From the NCBI GenBank assembly GCA_031261885.1, contig JAISIU010000174.1:1-6926 (forward strand): a DNA stretch of 6,926 bases, in the 5' to 3' direction. The position numbers and the translations under genes were made by a program. Source of the stretch: Bifidobacteriaceae bacterium. GTDB lineage: Bacteria; Actinomycetota; Actinomycetes; Actinomycetales; WQXJ01. This document shows, in pieces, positions 1 to 6,753 of the stretch. Each line of letters starts with the position of its first letter. The first letter of the stretch is position 1. The notes under the pieces are model-generated. The model made no database searches. It was given only the letters and a program-made list of their open reading frames with translations, and was not told the origin of the DNA.

Positions 1-1305
1 CGGGGCCGACGTCAAGTCGTGGGCCCCTCCCGTGAGCGCGGATTCGACCTGGTCCAACGTCAGCGTGGGATACATGCGCCAGATCAGCGCGGCCGCGGCC
101 GCCACCATGGGCGTGGCGAACGACGTGCCGTCCGCCACGAGGTAGCCGCCGTTCCCGAGCAGCGTGATGTTCTCGCCCGGCGCGGCTATCGCCACGTCCG
201 AACCGTAGTTCGAGAAATCGGAGCGGACCGCCTGAGAGCCGTCGGCCGCGGTGGCCGCGATCCCCATGACGGTGTCATAGCCGGCCGGATATTCGATGGG
301 GTTGCCGCTCTCCGCCTCGTTGCCGGCGGCGGCCACGACGAGGATGCCGCGCTGGGCGGCCTGCTCCGCCAGTATCCGTTCCACTTGGTCCTGTGACGTG
401 CCGCCATAGGAACAATTGATGACGCGCACGCCGCGCGTGATCGCGTCCTGGAACGCCGCGTCGATCGCCGCGCCGTACAAGTTGCCGTCCTCGCCGACCC
501 GGTAGACGATGACGTCGTTGTCCCAGGCCGCGCCCGCCACCCCGAGCCCGTTGTTCGTGGCCGCGCCGATCAGCCCGGCCACGGCCGTGCCGTGGAAGGC
601 ATCCTCGTCGCACGGGTTCTGGTAGGTGCTGCGGGCGCAGTTCGGAACCGTGGCGTCCGTGTCGTCGTCCACGTAGTCGTACGCGCTTGTGACGTTCGAG
701 CCGACCAGATCCGGGTTGGACTGAAGCCCAGAGTCGATGACGGCCACCGTGGCCGTGGCCGATCCGCCTTCGGCGGTCGCCAGCCCGGGCCAGGCCTGCT
801 GGAAGCCCGCGCCCGGGTAGGCCTTGAGCCCCCAAGCGCCGTCCTTCGACCCGTATGGGCCCTGGAAGTACGGGTCGTCCGGGTTGGAGGTGTAGCCGAG
901 GGAGGTACGTTTCACCTGATAGTCGACGGCCTGGTAGAGGCCGGAGCCCTCCATCTCCCGGATGGTGGCGGCGGCCCCGGCCGCCGTGGTCGAGACCGTG
1001 ATGACGCTGCCGGCCGATTGGCGGGCGGCCGCCGTGCTGGGCGCGGCGCTCGCGGAGAGGCGGCCGGCGCCGCCCTTAAGCTGCGATTTGACCTGGCGAT
1101 CCGAGACGCCGGGCCGGGTCAGGGCCACGAGCGTGGTCGGGTCGACATCGGGTGAGGAGGGGTTCGCGAGCGGGCCGGCGGTGGCGGTCGCGGAGGGGGT
1201 GGCGGCGCTCGTGGGGCCGGCGAGGGCGGGCGCGGTCAGCCCGCCCACGGCGAGGGCCACGAGTGGCAGGGACGCGGCGAGGCGCGTCCATGCGAGACCG
1301 GACAT
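1..1305 (-). CDS. Secreted subtilisin-like serine protease (S8), C-terminus beyond window (gene A)
   Basis: The first 435 codons of an exported S8 endopeptidase, open to the window edge without a stop. Residues 1-29 form a signal peptide ending in a small-residue cleavage site (APALA-G). Residues 30 to about 175 look like a propeptide, ending in the usual NPDDPYFQ...GAWGL lead-in to the catalytic domain. The active site is complete: Asp191 (VIDSG), His238 (FHGTAVAG), oxyanion Asn329 (AAAGNE) and Ser395 (GTSFATP). Cys223 and Cys232 bracket a loop before His238 and could pair; Cys298 (INCSYGG) looks unpaired. I chose ATG 1305 because GGGAG lies 11 nt upstream and the paralogue at 1572-3629 starts at the matching codon; in-frame ATGs at 1314 and 1326 are alternatives, and a stop at 1335-1333 closes the frame. 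It is the closest relative of that paralogue: 47 of the first 60 residues are identical. The tail, probably linker and Ig-like domains, lies outside. Substrate unknown. Confidence 0.95.
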   Translation of the reverse strand, partial: MSGLAWTRLAASLPLVALAVGGLTAPALAGPTSAATPSATATAGPLANPSSPDVDPTTLVALTRPGVSDRQVKSQLKGGAGRLSASAAPSTAAARQSAGSVITVSTTAAGAAATIREMEGSGLYQAVDYQVKRTSLGYTSNPDDPYFQGPYGSKDGAWGLKAYPGAGFQQAWPGLATAEGGSATATVAVIDSGLQSNPDLVGSNVTSAYDYVDDDTDATVPNCARSTYQNPCDEDAFHGTAVAGLIGAATNNGLGVAGAAWDNDVIVYRVGEDGNLYGAAIDAAFQDAITRGVRVINCSYGGTSQDQVERILAEQAAQRGILVVAAAGNEAESGNPIEYPAGYDTVMGIAATAADGSQAVRSDFSNYGSDVAIAAPGENITLLGNGGYLVADGTSFATPMVAAAAALIWRMYPTLTLDQVESALTGGAHDLTSAP

Positions 1306-1316
1306 GTGATTCATTG

Positions 1317-1329
1317 CTCCCAACATGGG
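1317..1329 (-). promoter_or_regulatory. Conserved leader element with ribosome binding site, upstream of the partial protease gene (copy A)
   Basis: The same 13 bp as at 3640-3652, here 11 nt (GGGAG to ATG) before the start at 1305. The ATG inside the element (1326) is in frame here but not in the other copy, and the bases between element and start differ by a 1-nt indel. This supports ATG 1305 over the earlier in-frame ATGs. Confidence 0.55.
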
Positions 1330-1330
1330 A

Positions 1331-1360
1331 CATTAGCTAGATCGGGTGAGGGGGCTAATG
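1331..1360. promoter_or_regulatory. Inverted repeat upstream of the partial protease gene
   Basis: Perfect 7-bp arms CATTAGC (1331-1337) and GCTAATG (1354-1360) with a 16-nt spacer, 26-55 nt before the start codon. The arms are AT-rich against a GC-rich background, and CCTAGG follows directly at 1361-1366. It could be an operator for a dimeric regulator or an mRNA stem-loop. I see no convincing promoter hexamers beside it, and it is absent upstream of the paralogue. Confidence 0.3.
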
Positions 1361-1490
1361 CCTAGGTTATTGCTGAGAGCCGAACAGTTGGCTGGCAATT
1401 GGCTGTGAAGATACCCATGAGCGGTGAAATCACGGCCGAGATGTCATTCCGCCCCGCCCGGGCCGCGCCCGGACATGGCTCCATGGCGGA

Positions 1491-1526
1491 ACCGGCGCCC
1501 GGACCGGTGGTGACCGTGTCGCCGGT
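1491..1526 (-). terminator. Nested hairpin in the gap after the 685-aa protease, possible terminator
   Basis: Outer 7-bp arms ACCGGCG (1491-1497) and CGCCGGT (1520-1526) enclose a smaller CGGT/ACCG hairpin (1505-1516). A second 6-bp stem, CCGGGC/GCCCGG with a 3-nt loop, lies further on at 1458-1472. These start 46 nt after the stop at 1572. There is no U tract, and at this GC content such stems arise easily by chance, so the call is weak. Confidence 0.22.
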
Positions 1527-1571
1527 GCGATCGGGCAGCGGACGGGCCCAATACCCGAGGCTCTGAGGCGC

Positions 1572-3629
1572 TCAAGTCCTCTTGGCGTTCACCGTGCCGG
1601 TGGCGGATCGGAACCAGGCCGAACCTTTGTAGGTCGCCTTGACGGTGCCGGCCTTGACACTGAGTTCGGTCCGCGCCACCGTCGTTTTGCCTCTGTCCCT
1701 GGCCACGAGCCGGATTGTCTTCTTATGCCCGCCCAGCTTCACGACCACTCGGCCCGTGGCTCGCCCGGCCGCGAGACCGGCGGCCCTGACGGTGACGGTC
1801 ACTTTGGAACGCGTGGCTTTGACTTTGACGACGGGCTTGTACTTGCCGACGGTGACGGCCTTGGCACCGAGCGCCGTGACCCGGCCACTGGCCGCGTCCG
1901 TGTAAGAGACCCAGGCCTGGTACGAGCCAGGTTTCAGGTAGGGCAGCGCCACCGTGGCGCCGCCGCCGGCCACCGGCACGGATCGGCTCGCCGCCGCACC
2001 CGTGCCCCAGGCCACGGTCAGCACACCGTTGAAGAGCGTGCCAGGTGGTGGCGTGACGGTCACATAGGGCCGTCCGGCGCCGCTCTTGCCCGTGCCGAGT
2101 GTGACGCCTTCACCTGGGTCCGGTGACGTGGTGGCGCCACCGGTGGCCGGGGGCGTGGCCGCGGGGGGCGGCGAGGTCGAGCCGGGCGTCTCGGCGACCG
2201 GCGACGACGGGTCCGACGGCGGGATCTCTTGGGCGGCGAGCGCGAGCGAGGCGGGCACGTCGAGCTGACCCCAGCCCGTGTACTGGTCCCAGCCGACGGT
2301 GGCCGGCAACGCTGTGAGGTCGTGCGCACCGGACTGGAGCACGGACTGGACTTGGTCGACGGTCAACGCCGGGTATGACCGCCAGATTAGCGCAGCGGCG
2401 GCGGCCACCATGGGCGCGGCGAACGACGTGCCGCCGGCGATGGCGTAGCCGCCGTCCGCCAGCACCGTGATCTGGTTGCCCGGAGCGGAGATCGCGACAT
2501 CCGCGCCGTAATTCGAGAAATCGGCGCGTACGGCCTGGCCACCCACCGCTTGGGTGGCGCCGACCCCCATGACGGTCGGGTAGCCGGCCGGGTATTCGAT
2601 GGGGTTGCCCTTTTGCGCCTCGTTGCCGGCCGCGGCGACCACGAGGATGCCGCGCTGCCGGGCCTCCTGCAGCAGGCTCGCCTCGTTTTGGTCTTGCGAC
2701 AGTCCGCCGTAGGAGCAGTTGATGACGCGCACGCCGCGCGTGATCGCGTCCTGGAGCGCCGCGTTGATCGCCGCACCGTCGAGCTTGCCGTCGGCTCTGC
2801 CGACGCGGTAAACGATGACGTGGTTGTCCCAGGCCGCGCCCGCCACCCCGACCCCGTTGTTCGTGGCGGCGCCGATCACCCCGGCCACGGCCGTGCCATG
2901 GAACCCCTCGGGGCCGGCGGCCGGGTCCTGGCACTTGGACGAGTCATAGGGCGATGCGACGCAGTCGGGGACCATGACGTCGGTGGTGCCGTTCAGGTAG
3001 TTGAACGCGCCGTTCACGTTGGATCCGACCAGATCCGGGTTCTCCTGTAGCCCGGAGTCGATGACGGCGACCGTGGCCGCGTCCGGACCGTCCGTGACGG
3101 TGGCCAGCTGGGGCCACACGCTCTGGAAGTTCGCGCCCGGGTAGGCCTTGAGTCCCCAGGCTCCTTGGGTCGTCTGATACGGGTCCTGGAAGTATGGGTC
3201 GTTCGGGTCCGAGGTGTAGCCGAGGACAGTGCGGCTCACGTCGTAATCGACGCTCTGGTAAAGGCCTGAGGCGCGCATGGCCTGAATGGTCGAGGCGGCG
3301 CCGGCCGCGGTGGTGCTGACGGTGACGACGCTGCCCGCGCCCTCGCTCGCGGCCGCCGCGCTTGGGGCGACGCTCGCGGCGAGCGAGCCGGAACCCTCTT
3401 TGAGCTGCGATTGGACCTGGCGGTCCGAGACGCCGGGCCGGGTCAGCGCCACGAGCTTGGTGGGGTCGACGTCCGGGGCCGCCGGGTTCGCCAACGGCCC
3501 GGCCGCGATGTCCGAGGCCGGTGTGGCGGCGCCCGTGGGGCCGGCGAGGGCGGGCGCGGTCAATCCGCCCACGGCAAGCGCGACGATGGGTAGCGCCGCG
3601 GCGAAGCGCGACCATGCGAGACCGGACAT
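1572..3629 (-). CDS. Secreted subtilisin-like serine protease (S8) with basic Ig-like tail (gene B)
   Basis: A complete 685-aa exported S8 endopeptidase. Order of parts: signal peptide 1-29; propeptide about 30-175; catalytic domain about 184-462; Pro/Ser/Thr-rich linker about 467-508; C-terminal module 521-685 made of two beta-rich, Ig-like halves (521-595 and 596-685). Catalytic residues are Asp191, His244, Asn336 (oxyanion hole) and Ser402 in GGTSFAAP. Cys223 and Cys234 may pair in the loop before His244; Cys305 stands alone. The last half holds about 23 Lys/Arg against 2 acidic residues, and its YKGSAWFRSATG motif resembles the closing strand of bacterial Ig-like domains. No sortase motif or C-terminal membrane segment is present, so it is probably released or held on the wall non-covalently. 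The frame stays open upstream to a GTG at 3767, adding 46 residues, but that would bury the signal peptide; ATG 3629 has GGGAG 10 nt upstream. It lies 134 nt after the upstream protease and may share its transcript. Substrate unknown. Confidence 0.96.
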   Translation of the reverse strand: MSGLAWSRFAAALPIVALAVGGLTAPALAGPTGAATPASDIAAGPLANPAAPDVDPTKLVALTRPGVSDRQVQSQLKEGSGSLAASVAPSAAAASEGAGSVVTVSTTAAGAASTIQAMRASGLYQSVDYDVSRTVLGYTSDPNDPYFQDPYQTTQGAWGLKAYPGANFQSVWPQLATVTDGPDAATVAVIDSGLQENPDLVGSNVNGAFNYLNGTTDVMVPDCVASPYDSSKCQDPAAGPEGFHGTAVAGVIGAATNNGVGVAGAAWDNHVIVYRVGRADGKLDGAAINAALQDAITRGVRVINCSYGGLSQDQNEASLLQEARQRGILVVAAAGNEAQKGNPIEYPAGYPTVMGVGATQAVGGQAVRADFSNYGADVAISAPGNQITVLADGGYAIAGGTSFAAPMVAAAAALIWRSYPALTVDQVQSVLQSGAHDLTALPATVGWDQYTGWGQLDVPASLALAAQEIPPSDPSSPVAETPGSTSPPPAATPPATGGATTSPDPGEGVTLGTGKSGAGRPYVTVTPPPGTLFNGVLTVAWGTGAAASRSVPVAGGGATVALPYLKPGSYQAWVSYTDAASGRVTALGAKAVTVGKYKPVVKVKATRSKVTVTVRAAGLAAGRATGRVVVKLGGHKKTIRLVARDRGKTTVARTELSVKAGTVKATYKGSAWFRSATGTVNAKRT

Positions 3630-3652
3630 GCGATTCGTACTCCCAACATGGG
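2304..3652 (-). repeat. Tandem duplication, upstream copy (B)
   Basis: Partner of 1-1329. The repeat period measured from start codon to start codon is 2324 bp. Homology stops abruptly upstream of 3652, so each copy has its own upstream region. The part of this gene before 2304 (linker and C-terminal module) cannot be compared because the other copy leaves the window. Confidence 0.85.
3640..3652 (-). promoter_or_regulatory. Conserved leader element with ribosome binding site, upstream of the 685-aa protease (copy B)
   Basis: Minus-strand CCCATGTTGGGAG, identical over 13 bp to the element at 1317-1329. GGGAG is a Shine-Dalgarno sequence 10 nt before ATG 3629, and it settles the start in favour of that codon. 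CCCA/TGGG can pair around a 3-nt loop and would cover part of the GGGAG. Confidence 0.55.
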
Positions 3653-3671
3653 GTGCTGGCGGTCTGTGCCT

Positions 3672-3697
3672 ACAAGACTTGTTCCAGAGTATTTCCA
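3672..3697. promoter_or_regulatory. Small repeats in the AT-richer gap upstream of the 685-aa protease
   Basis: Two features sit side by side: an interrupted palindrome ACAAG-A-CTTGT (3672-3682), and a direct repeat TTCCA at 3682-3686 and 3693-3697, spaced 11 bp, about one helical turn. They lie 43-68 nt before the ATG at 3629, where a promoter or regulator site is expected. No good -35/-10 pair is visible, so the promoter itself is not assigned. Confidence 0.25.
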
Positions 3698-3763
3698 AAG
3701 GTCGAAAATCACTCGATATTTCTCCGTCGGCGCAGCGGATGCGAGCAAAACTACCGGCAAACA

Positions 3764-6640
3764 TCACACACCCCGGACCCGAACTTTGCCCGTGGCCGGC
3801 CTGAACCAGGCCGACCCGCGATAGGCCGCTCGCAGCGACCCCGTGCTCTTCCCGAACCGCCGCCGGGGCACCACGGCCCGTCCCTTGGCCGCGGCCGTCA
3901 ACCGCACCCGAACCGTGAGACCGCCCAACCGCAGCACCACTCGTCCGGTCGCCTTGAGCGAACCGCGCTTCACGGTCACGGTCACCTGTCGGCCCGTAAC
4001 CCTCACCTTGATGGAGGGCCGATACTTGGCGACCGCCGCCCCGGCCTCCCCGAGCATCGCGCTCCGGCCACCCTCGGCATACGTCACGCGCACGCGGTAC
4101 CGCCCCGGCTTCACATAGGGCAGGAGCACCTCACAGGATGGGCCGATAGCGGTCCGGGCCAGCGACCGCTTGCTGCCCGAACCCCAGCTGACCCGCAGGC
4201 TGCCGCCCGCGAACAGCGTCCCCACCGCCGGCACCACCGTGACCCTGAGGCGGCCGGTCGCGCGGACCGTGGCCACCCGGATCTGCGAGGCCAAGCCGGC
4301 CGTGGCCGGCCCCGGCGCGACCGGCCCGGCCGCCACCGAAGTGCGGCTCACGGTCAGGTCCTTATAGGCCAACGTCGCCCTCAGGCGCACGGGTTGGCCG
4401 ACCGCGGCCGGGGACACGACCCAGCTCGCGCCCGTACCGACCACGGTCCCGGCGCCGGCGCCGGCCAGCCATGTGAAGCCGAGGCCGGGCCAGTCCGGGC
4501 CCTGGGCGGTGAGAGTCTGACCCACACGCGCGGTGCCGGCCATCGCGGGCGCGAACGCCGTGGTCGAGGTGTCGAAGACATCGACCGTGGTCTGGGCGGT
4601 CGCCTCCCCGTACTGCCCGGAGTAGACGCCGAGCACGGTGCAAACGCGGTGCGACGGCGCCTGACCGGCGGGCCAGCCGCATTGGCTCGCGTCCACCACC
4701 CTGAGCATCGTGTCCGCCGCGACGTTCGGGATGTCGTTGCCGTACCGGTCGCGGCCCGTGGCGTTCGCATAGATCATCGACGCGTCGAGTTCATAGGCGG
4801 CGTGGTCCGTGACCAACGAGTAAGCGACGAGGGGACCCGGGGTGACCACCAACGTCACCGTGCGCGTCAACACCGCCGTGCCGGCCGCGTTGACGAGCGT
4901 CAACGGCAAGCGGTACGTTCCGGCCACCGTCGTGGAACCCGCGATCTCGTAGCCGCCGCCGGCCGCCGCCTCGAACTCCATCCCGGCCGGCAACGTCGCG
5001 TCGAGACGGAGGCCGGCCCCGCCCACGACCTGAATCGGAATCGACACCGACTGCGTCACGCCCACAGTCCACCGGTCGCGGGCCACATCAATGACGGAGC
5101 TGGCGCCCGCGGCCGCCACGGCCGCGGCCACGTTGAGGCGGCCCGCGCCCGTGCAATCGTCGCGGCCGACCCTGCGGCAAGCCGCACGCGCCACGGTCTG
5201 GTCCTGGCCATGGGAGTCGATCTCGGAGGCGTCCTGATCCACGTCCACGGCCGTGTCCTCCAGGATCTGCCGCACCTGCGCGGCCGAGAGCCCGGGGTTG
5301 ACCCGCCACAGGTCGGCGGCGGCCGCGGCCACGAGCGGCGCCGCGAACGACGTGCCGGCCGCCAACGGGCTGTAGTACGTCGTCTTCCCGGCGCTGGTGC
5401 GGGCCGCGGGCACCGCCAAATCGTCACCCGCGGCCGCGATCGCGACGGCCGAGTCATAGTTGCCGAAGGCCGCCGGCGCCCCGTTCGATTCGAGCGCCGC
5501 GACCGACATCACCGATGGGTAATTGGCCGGATACTCCGGCGTGTTGGCCGGCGCCCCCGACCCGTCGCCGCCCTGGCCGTTGTTGCCGGCGGCCGCCACC
5601 ACGAGGATGCCGGCATCGGCCGCCTCCTGGAAGGCCGCCTGGTCGGTCGCGGAGGGCGACGGTCCCCCGAACGAGCAATTGATCACGCGGACGCCCGCCT
5701 TGACCGCGGCCAGCACCGAATCGACGATCGCCGCGTCGGAGAAACTACCGGACGGATTGCCGGCCCGATAGACGACCACCTTGTTGTCGGGAGCCGCGCC
5801 CGCGATGCCCACGGAATTGTTCGTCGAGGCCGCGATCAAGCCCGCCACGGCCGTGCCGTGATAGGCCGCCGACCCGCTGCTGCCCGGGTCCACGTTCGAG
5901 TCGCCGTCGACGAAGTCGCGCCCGACCACGAAATTGTCGCCCTTCAGGTCCGGATGGTCCTGCAACCCCGTGTCGATCACGGCCACGGGCGCGACATCGG
6001 CCGTCGAGGCGTCGAGCGCCGCCCACGCCGAGGTGAAGCCCGCGCCGGGCACGGTCTTCAACCCCCACGCGCCATCGACCGTGCGCAGGTAGCCGTTGCG
6101 GCAAGCGGTCACCGTCGGAGCCTCCGGATCGAAGCAGACCAGATTCGGAGCCTGGAAGTACGGGTCGTTCGGCGAGGCCGTGTAAAAGGCGCGCCGCTCG
6201 ACGTCGTAGTCGACCGCTTGATACAAGCCGGAACCACGCATGGCGGCCAGCGTGGCGGCCGCGGCCCCCTTGGACACCTCCACGGCCACGACACGGCCCG
6301 AGAGGTCCGCCCCCGAGGCCGCGACACGGGCGCCGGGAACGGCACTGACCTGCGCGGTCACCTGCCCATTCGACGTGGTTGGCCGTTTGATCGCGACCAA
6401 CCGGTCCACGATCACCCCGGCCGTGCCCGCCACGGCCGCCACGGCCTTGGAAGGAACGCTCGGCCCGGCATCCGCCTGCCCGGCGGAACGCACGAGGCGC
6501 GGCCCCTCGGCATCGGACGCGGCCGCTCCCGGCGACCCGATCGCACCCGCCGCGTGGGCACGCGTCACGCCCGCACCGCACCACACGAGCGCGGCGAGCG
6601 AAACGATGGCGGTGAGGCATGCCGCGCGATGAGTGCGCAT
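3764..6640 (-). CDS. Large secreted multidomain subtilisin-like serine protease (S8) (gene C)
   Basis: A complete 958-aa exported S8 endopeptidase. A signal peptide covers 1-30 (RAHA-AG cleavage site); a propeptide covers about 31-205 and ends in SPNDPYFQ and GAWGLK. The catalytic domain (about 216-510) has Asp223 (VIDTG), His261 (YHGTAVAG), Asn353 (AAAGNN) and Ser431 (AGTSFAAP). After it come a putative-Ig (He_PIG-like) domain, about 519-600, with LPAGMEF and AGTYRLPL; an Ig/invasin-like segment, about 601-690, with DRYGNDIP and Cys654/Cys667; a domain of the type GTARVGQTLTA, about 691-775; then the basic module 790-958 shared with the neighbouring 685-aa protease. Further candidate disulfides are Cys169/Cys180, in an insertion before the catalytic domain, and Cys488/Cys496. 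The last 87 residues have 24 Lys/Arg and no acidic residue. The start ATG has a weak GGGA 7 nt upstream and places the signal peptide correctly. It is clearly more diverged from the other two proteases than they are from each other. Substrate unknown; the Ig domains suggest adhesion or positioning. Confidence 0.96.
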   Translation of the reverse strand: MRTHRAACLTAIVSLAALVWCGAGVTRAHAAGAIGSPGAAASDAEGPRLVRSAGQADAGPSVPSKAVAAVAGTAGVIVDRLVAIKRPTTSNGQVTAQVSAVPGARVAASGADLSGRVVAVEVSKGAAAATLAAMRGSGLYQAVDYDVERRAFYTASPNDPYFQAPNLVCFDPEAPTVTACRNGYLRTVDGAWGLKTVPGAGFTSAWAALDASTADVAPVAVIDTGLQDHPDLKGDNFVVGRDFVDGDSNVDPGSSGSAAYHGTAVAGLIAASTNNSVGIAGAAPDNKVVVYRAGNPSGSFSDAAIVDSVLAAVKAGVRVINCSFGGPSPSATDQAAFQEAADAGILVVAAAGNNGQGGDGSGAPANTPEYPANYPSVMSVAALESNGAPAAFGNYDSAVAIAAAGDDLAVPAARTSAGKTTYYSPLAAGTSFAAPLVAAAAADLWRVNPGLSAAQVRQILEDTAVDVDQDASEIDSHGQDQTVARAACRRVGRDDCTGAGRLNVAAAVAAAGASSVIDVARDRWTVGVTQSVSIPIQVVGGAGLRLDATLPAGMEFEAAAGGGYEIAGSTTVAGTYRLPLTLVNAAGTAVLTRTVTLVVTPGPLVAYSLVTDHAAYELDASMIYANATGRDRYGNDIPNVAADTMLRVVDASQCGWPAGQAPSHRVCTVLGVYSGQYGEATAQTTVDVFDTSTTAFAPAMAGTARVGQTLTAQGPDWPGLGFTWLAGAGAGTVVGTGASWVVSPAAVGQPVRLRATLAYKDLTVSRTSVAAGPVAPGPATAGLASQIRVATVRATGRLRVTVVPAVGTLFAGGSLRVSWGSGSKRSLARTAIGPSCEVLLPYVKPGRYRVRVTYAEGGRSAMLGEAGAAVAKYRPSIKVRVTGRQVTVTVKRGSLKATGRVVLRLGGLTVRVRLTAAAKGRAVVPRRRFGKSTGSLRAAYRGSAWFRPATGKVRVRGV

Positions 6641-6723
6641 GACGAATTCCCAAGCGATCAGTGGGGTGACCGGGGGACCGAACCGCTGGGCGGGCGGCTG
6701 GGAGGCATGGAGGCTCTGCCCGT

Positions 6724-6753
6724 ATTGTGGCCCGTTTACCCAGGCCGCGGCAA
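6724..6753 (-). promoter_or_regulatory. Candidate promoter of the 958-aa protease gene
   Basis: On the minus strand TTGCCG (6753-6748) and CACAAT (6729-6724) are separated by 18 nt; each matches the sigma-70 type consensus at four of six positions. The start point would be near 6717, giving a leader of roughly 77 nt before the ATG at 6640. The -35 hexamer begins at the last base of the trpB hairpin, so termination and re-initiation would be adjacent. Pattern reading only. Confidence 0.3.

Larger units (their letters stand above)
1..1329 (-). repeat. Tandem duplication, downstream copy (A)
   Basis: This segment aligns with 2304-3652 throughout, from the 13-bp leader element to the window edge, with a net length difference of seven codons: six in the loop before the catalytic His and one in the segment before the VINCSYGG strand. 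The longest identical DNA run I noticed is 35 nt, at 418-452 against 2721-2755; another of 29 nt is at 517-545 against 2823-2851. The copy continues beyond the window. Confidence 0.85.

Noticed and set aside
1306..1326. Earlier in-frame starts (1326 and 1314) for the partial protease
   Set aside because: They lie inside or directly against the GGGAG site, leaving no proper spacing, and the matching codons are not in frame in the other copy.
1417..1566. A 49-aa plus-strand open frame (MSGEITAEM...) in the gap between the two paralogues
   Set aside because: It has only a weak GAAG upstream, many Pro/Arg/Gly/Ala codons, little codon-position bias beyond background and no recognised family. It overlaps the inverted repeats of the gap. 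It could be real, but I cannot support it.
2110..2934. Long Arg/Gly/His-rich open frames within the protease genes on both strands
   Set aside because: They are alternate-frame translations of the same GC-rich coding DNA, with no start signals or domains of their own.
3630..3767. N-terminal extension of the 685-aa protease to a GTG overlapping the stop of the upstream gene
   Set aside because: It would add 46 residues in front of an obvious signal peptide. The paralogue has an in-frame stop nearby in its leader, and the conserved GGGAG favours ATG 3629.
6690..6720. GGAGGC direct repeat and GC-rich inverted bases in the leader of the 958-aa protease
   Set aside because: The arms are short (5-6 bp), the loop is long, and such matches are expected by chance at this GC content; no riboswitch or attenuator pattern is visible.
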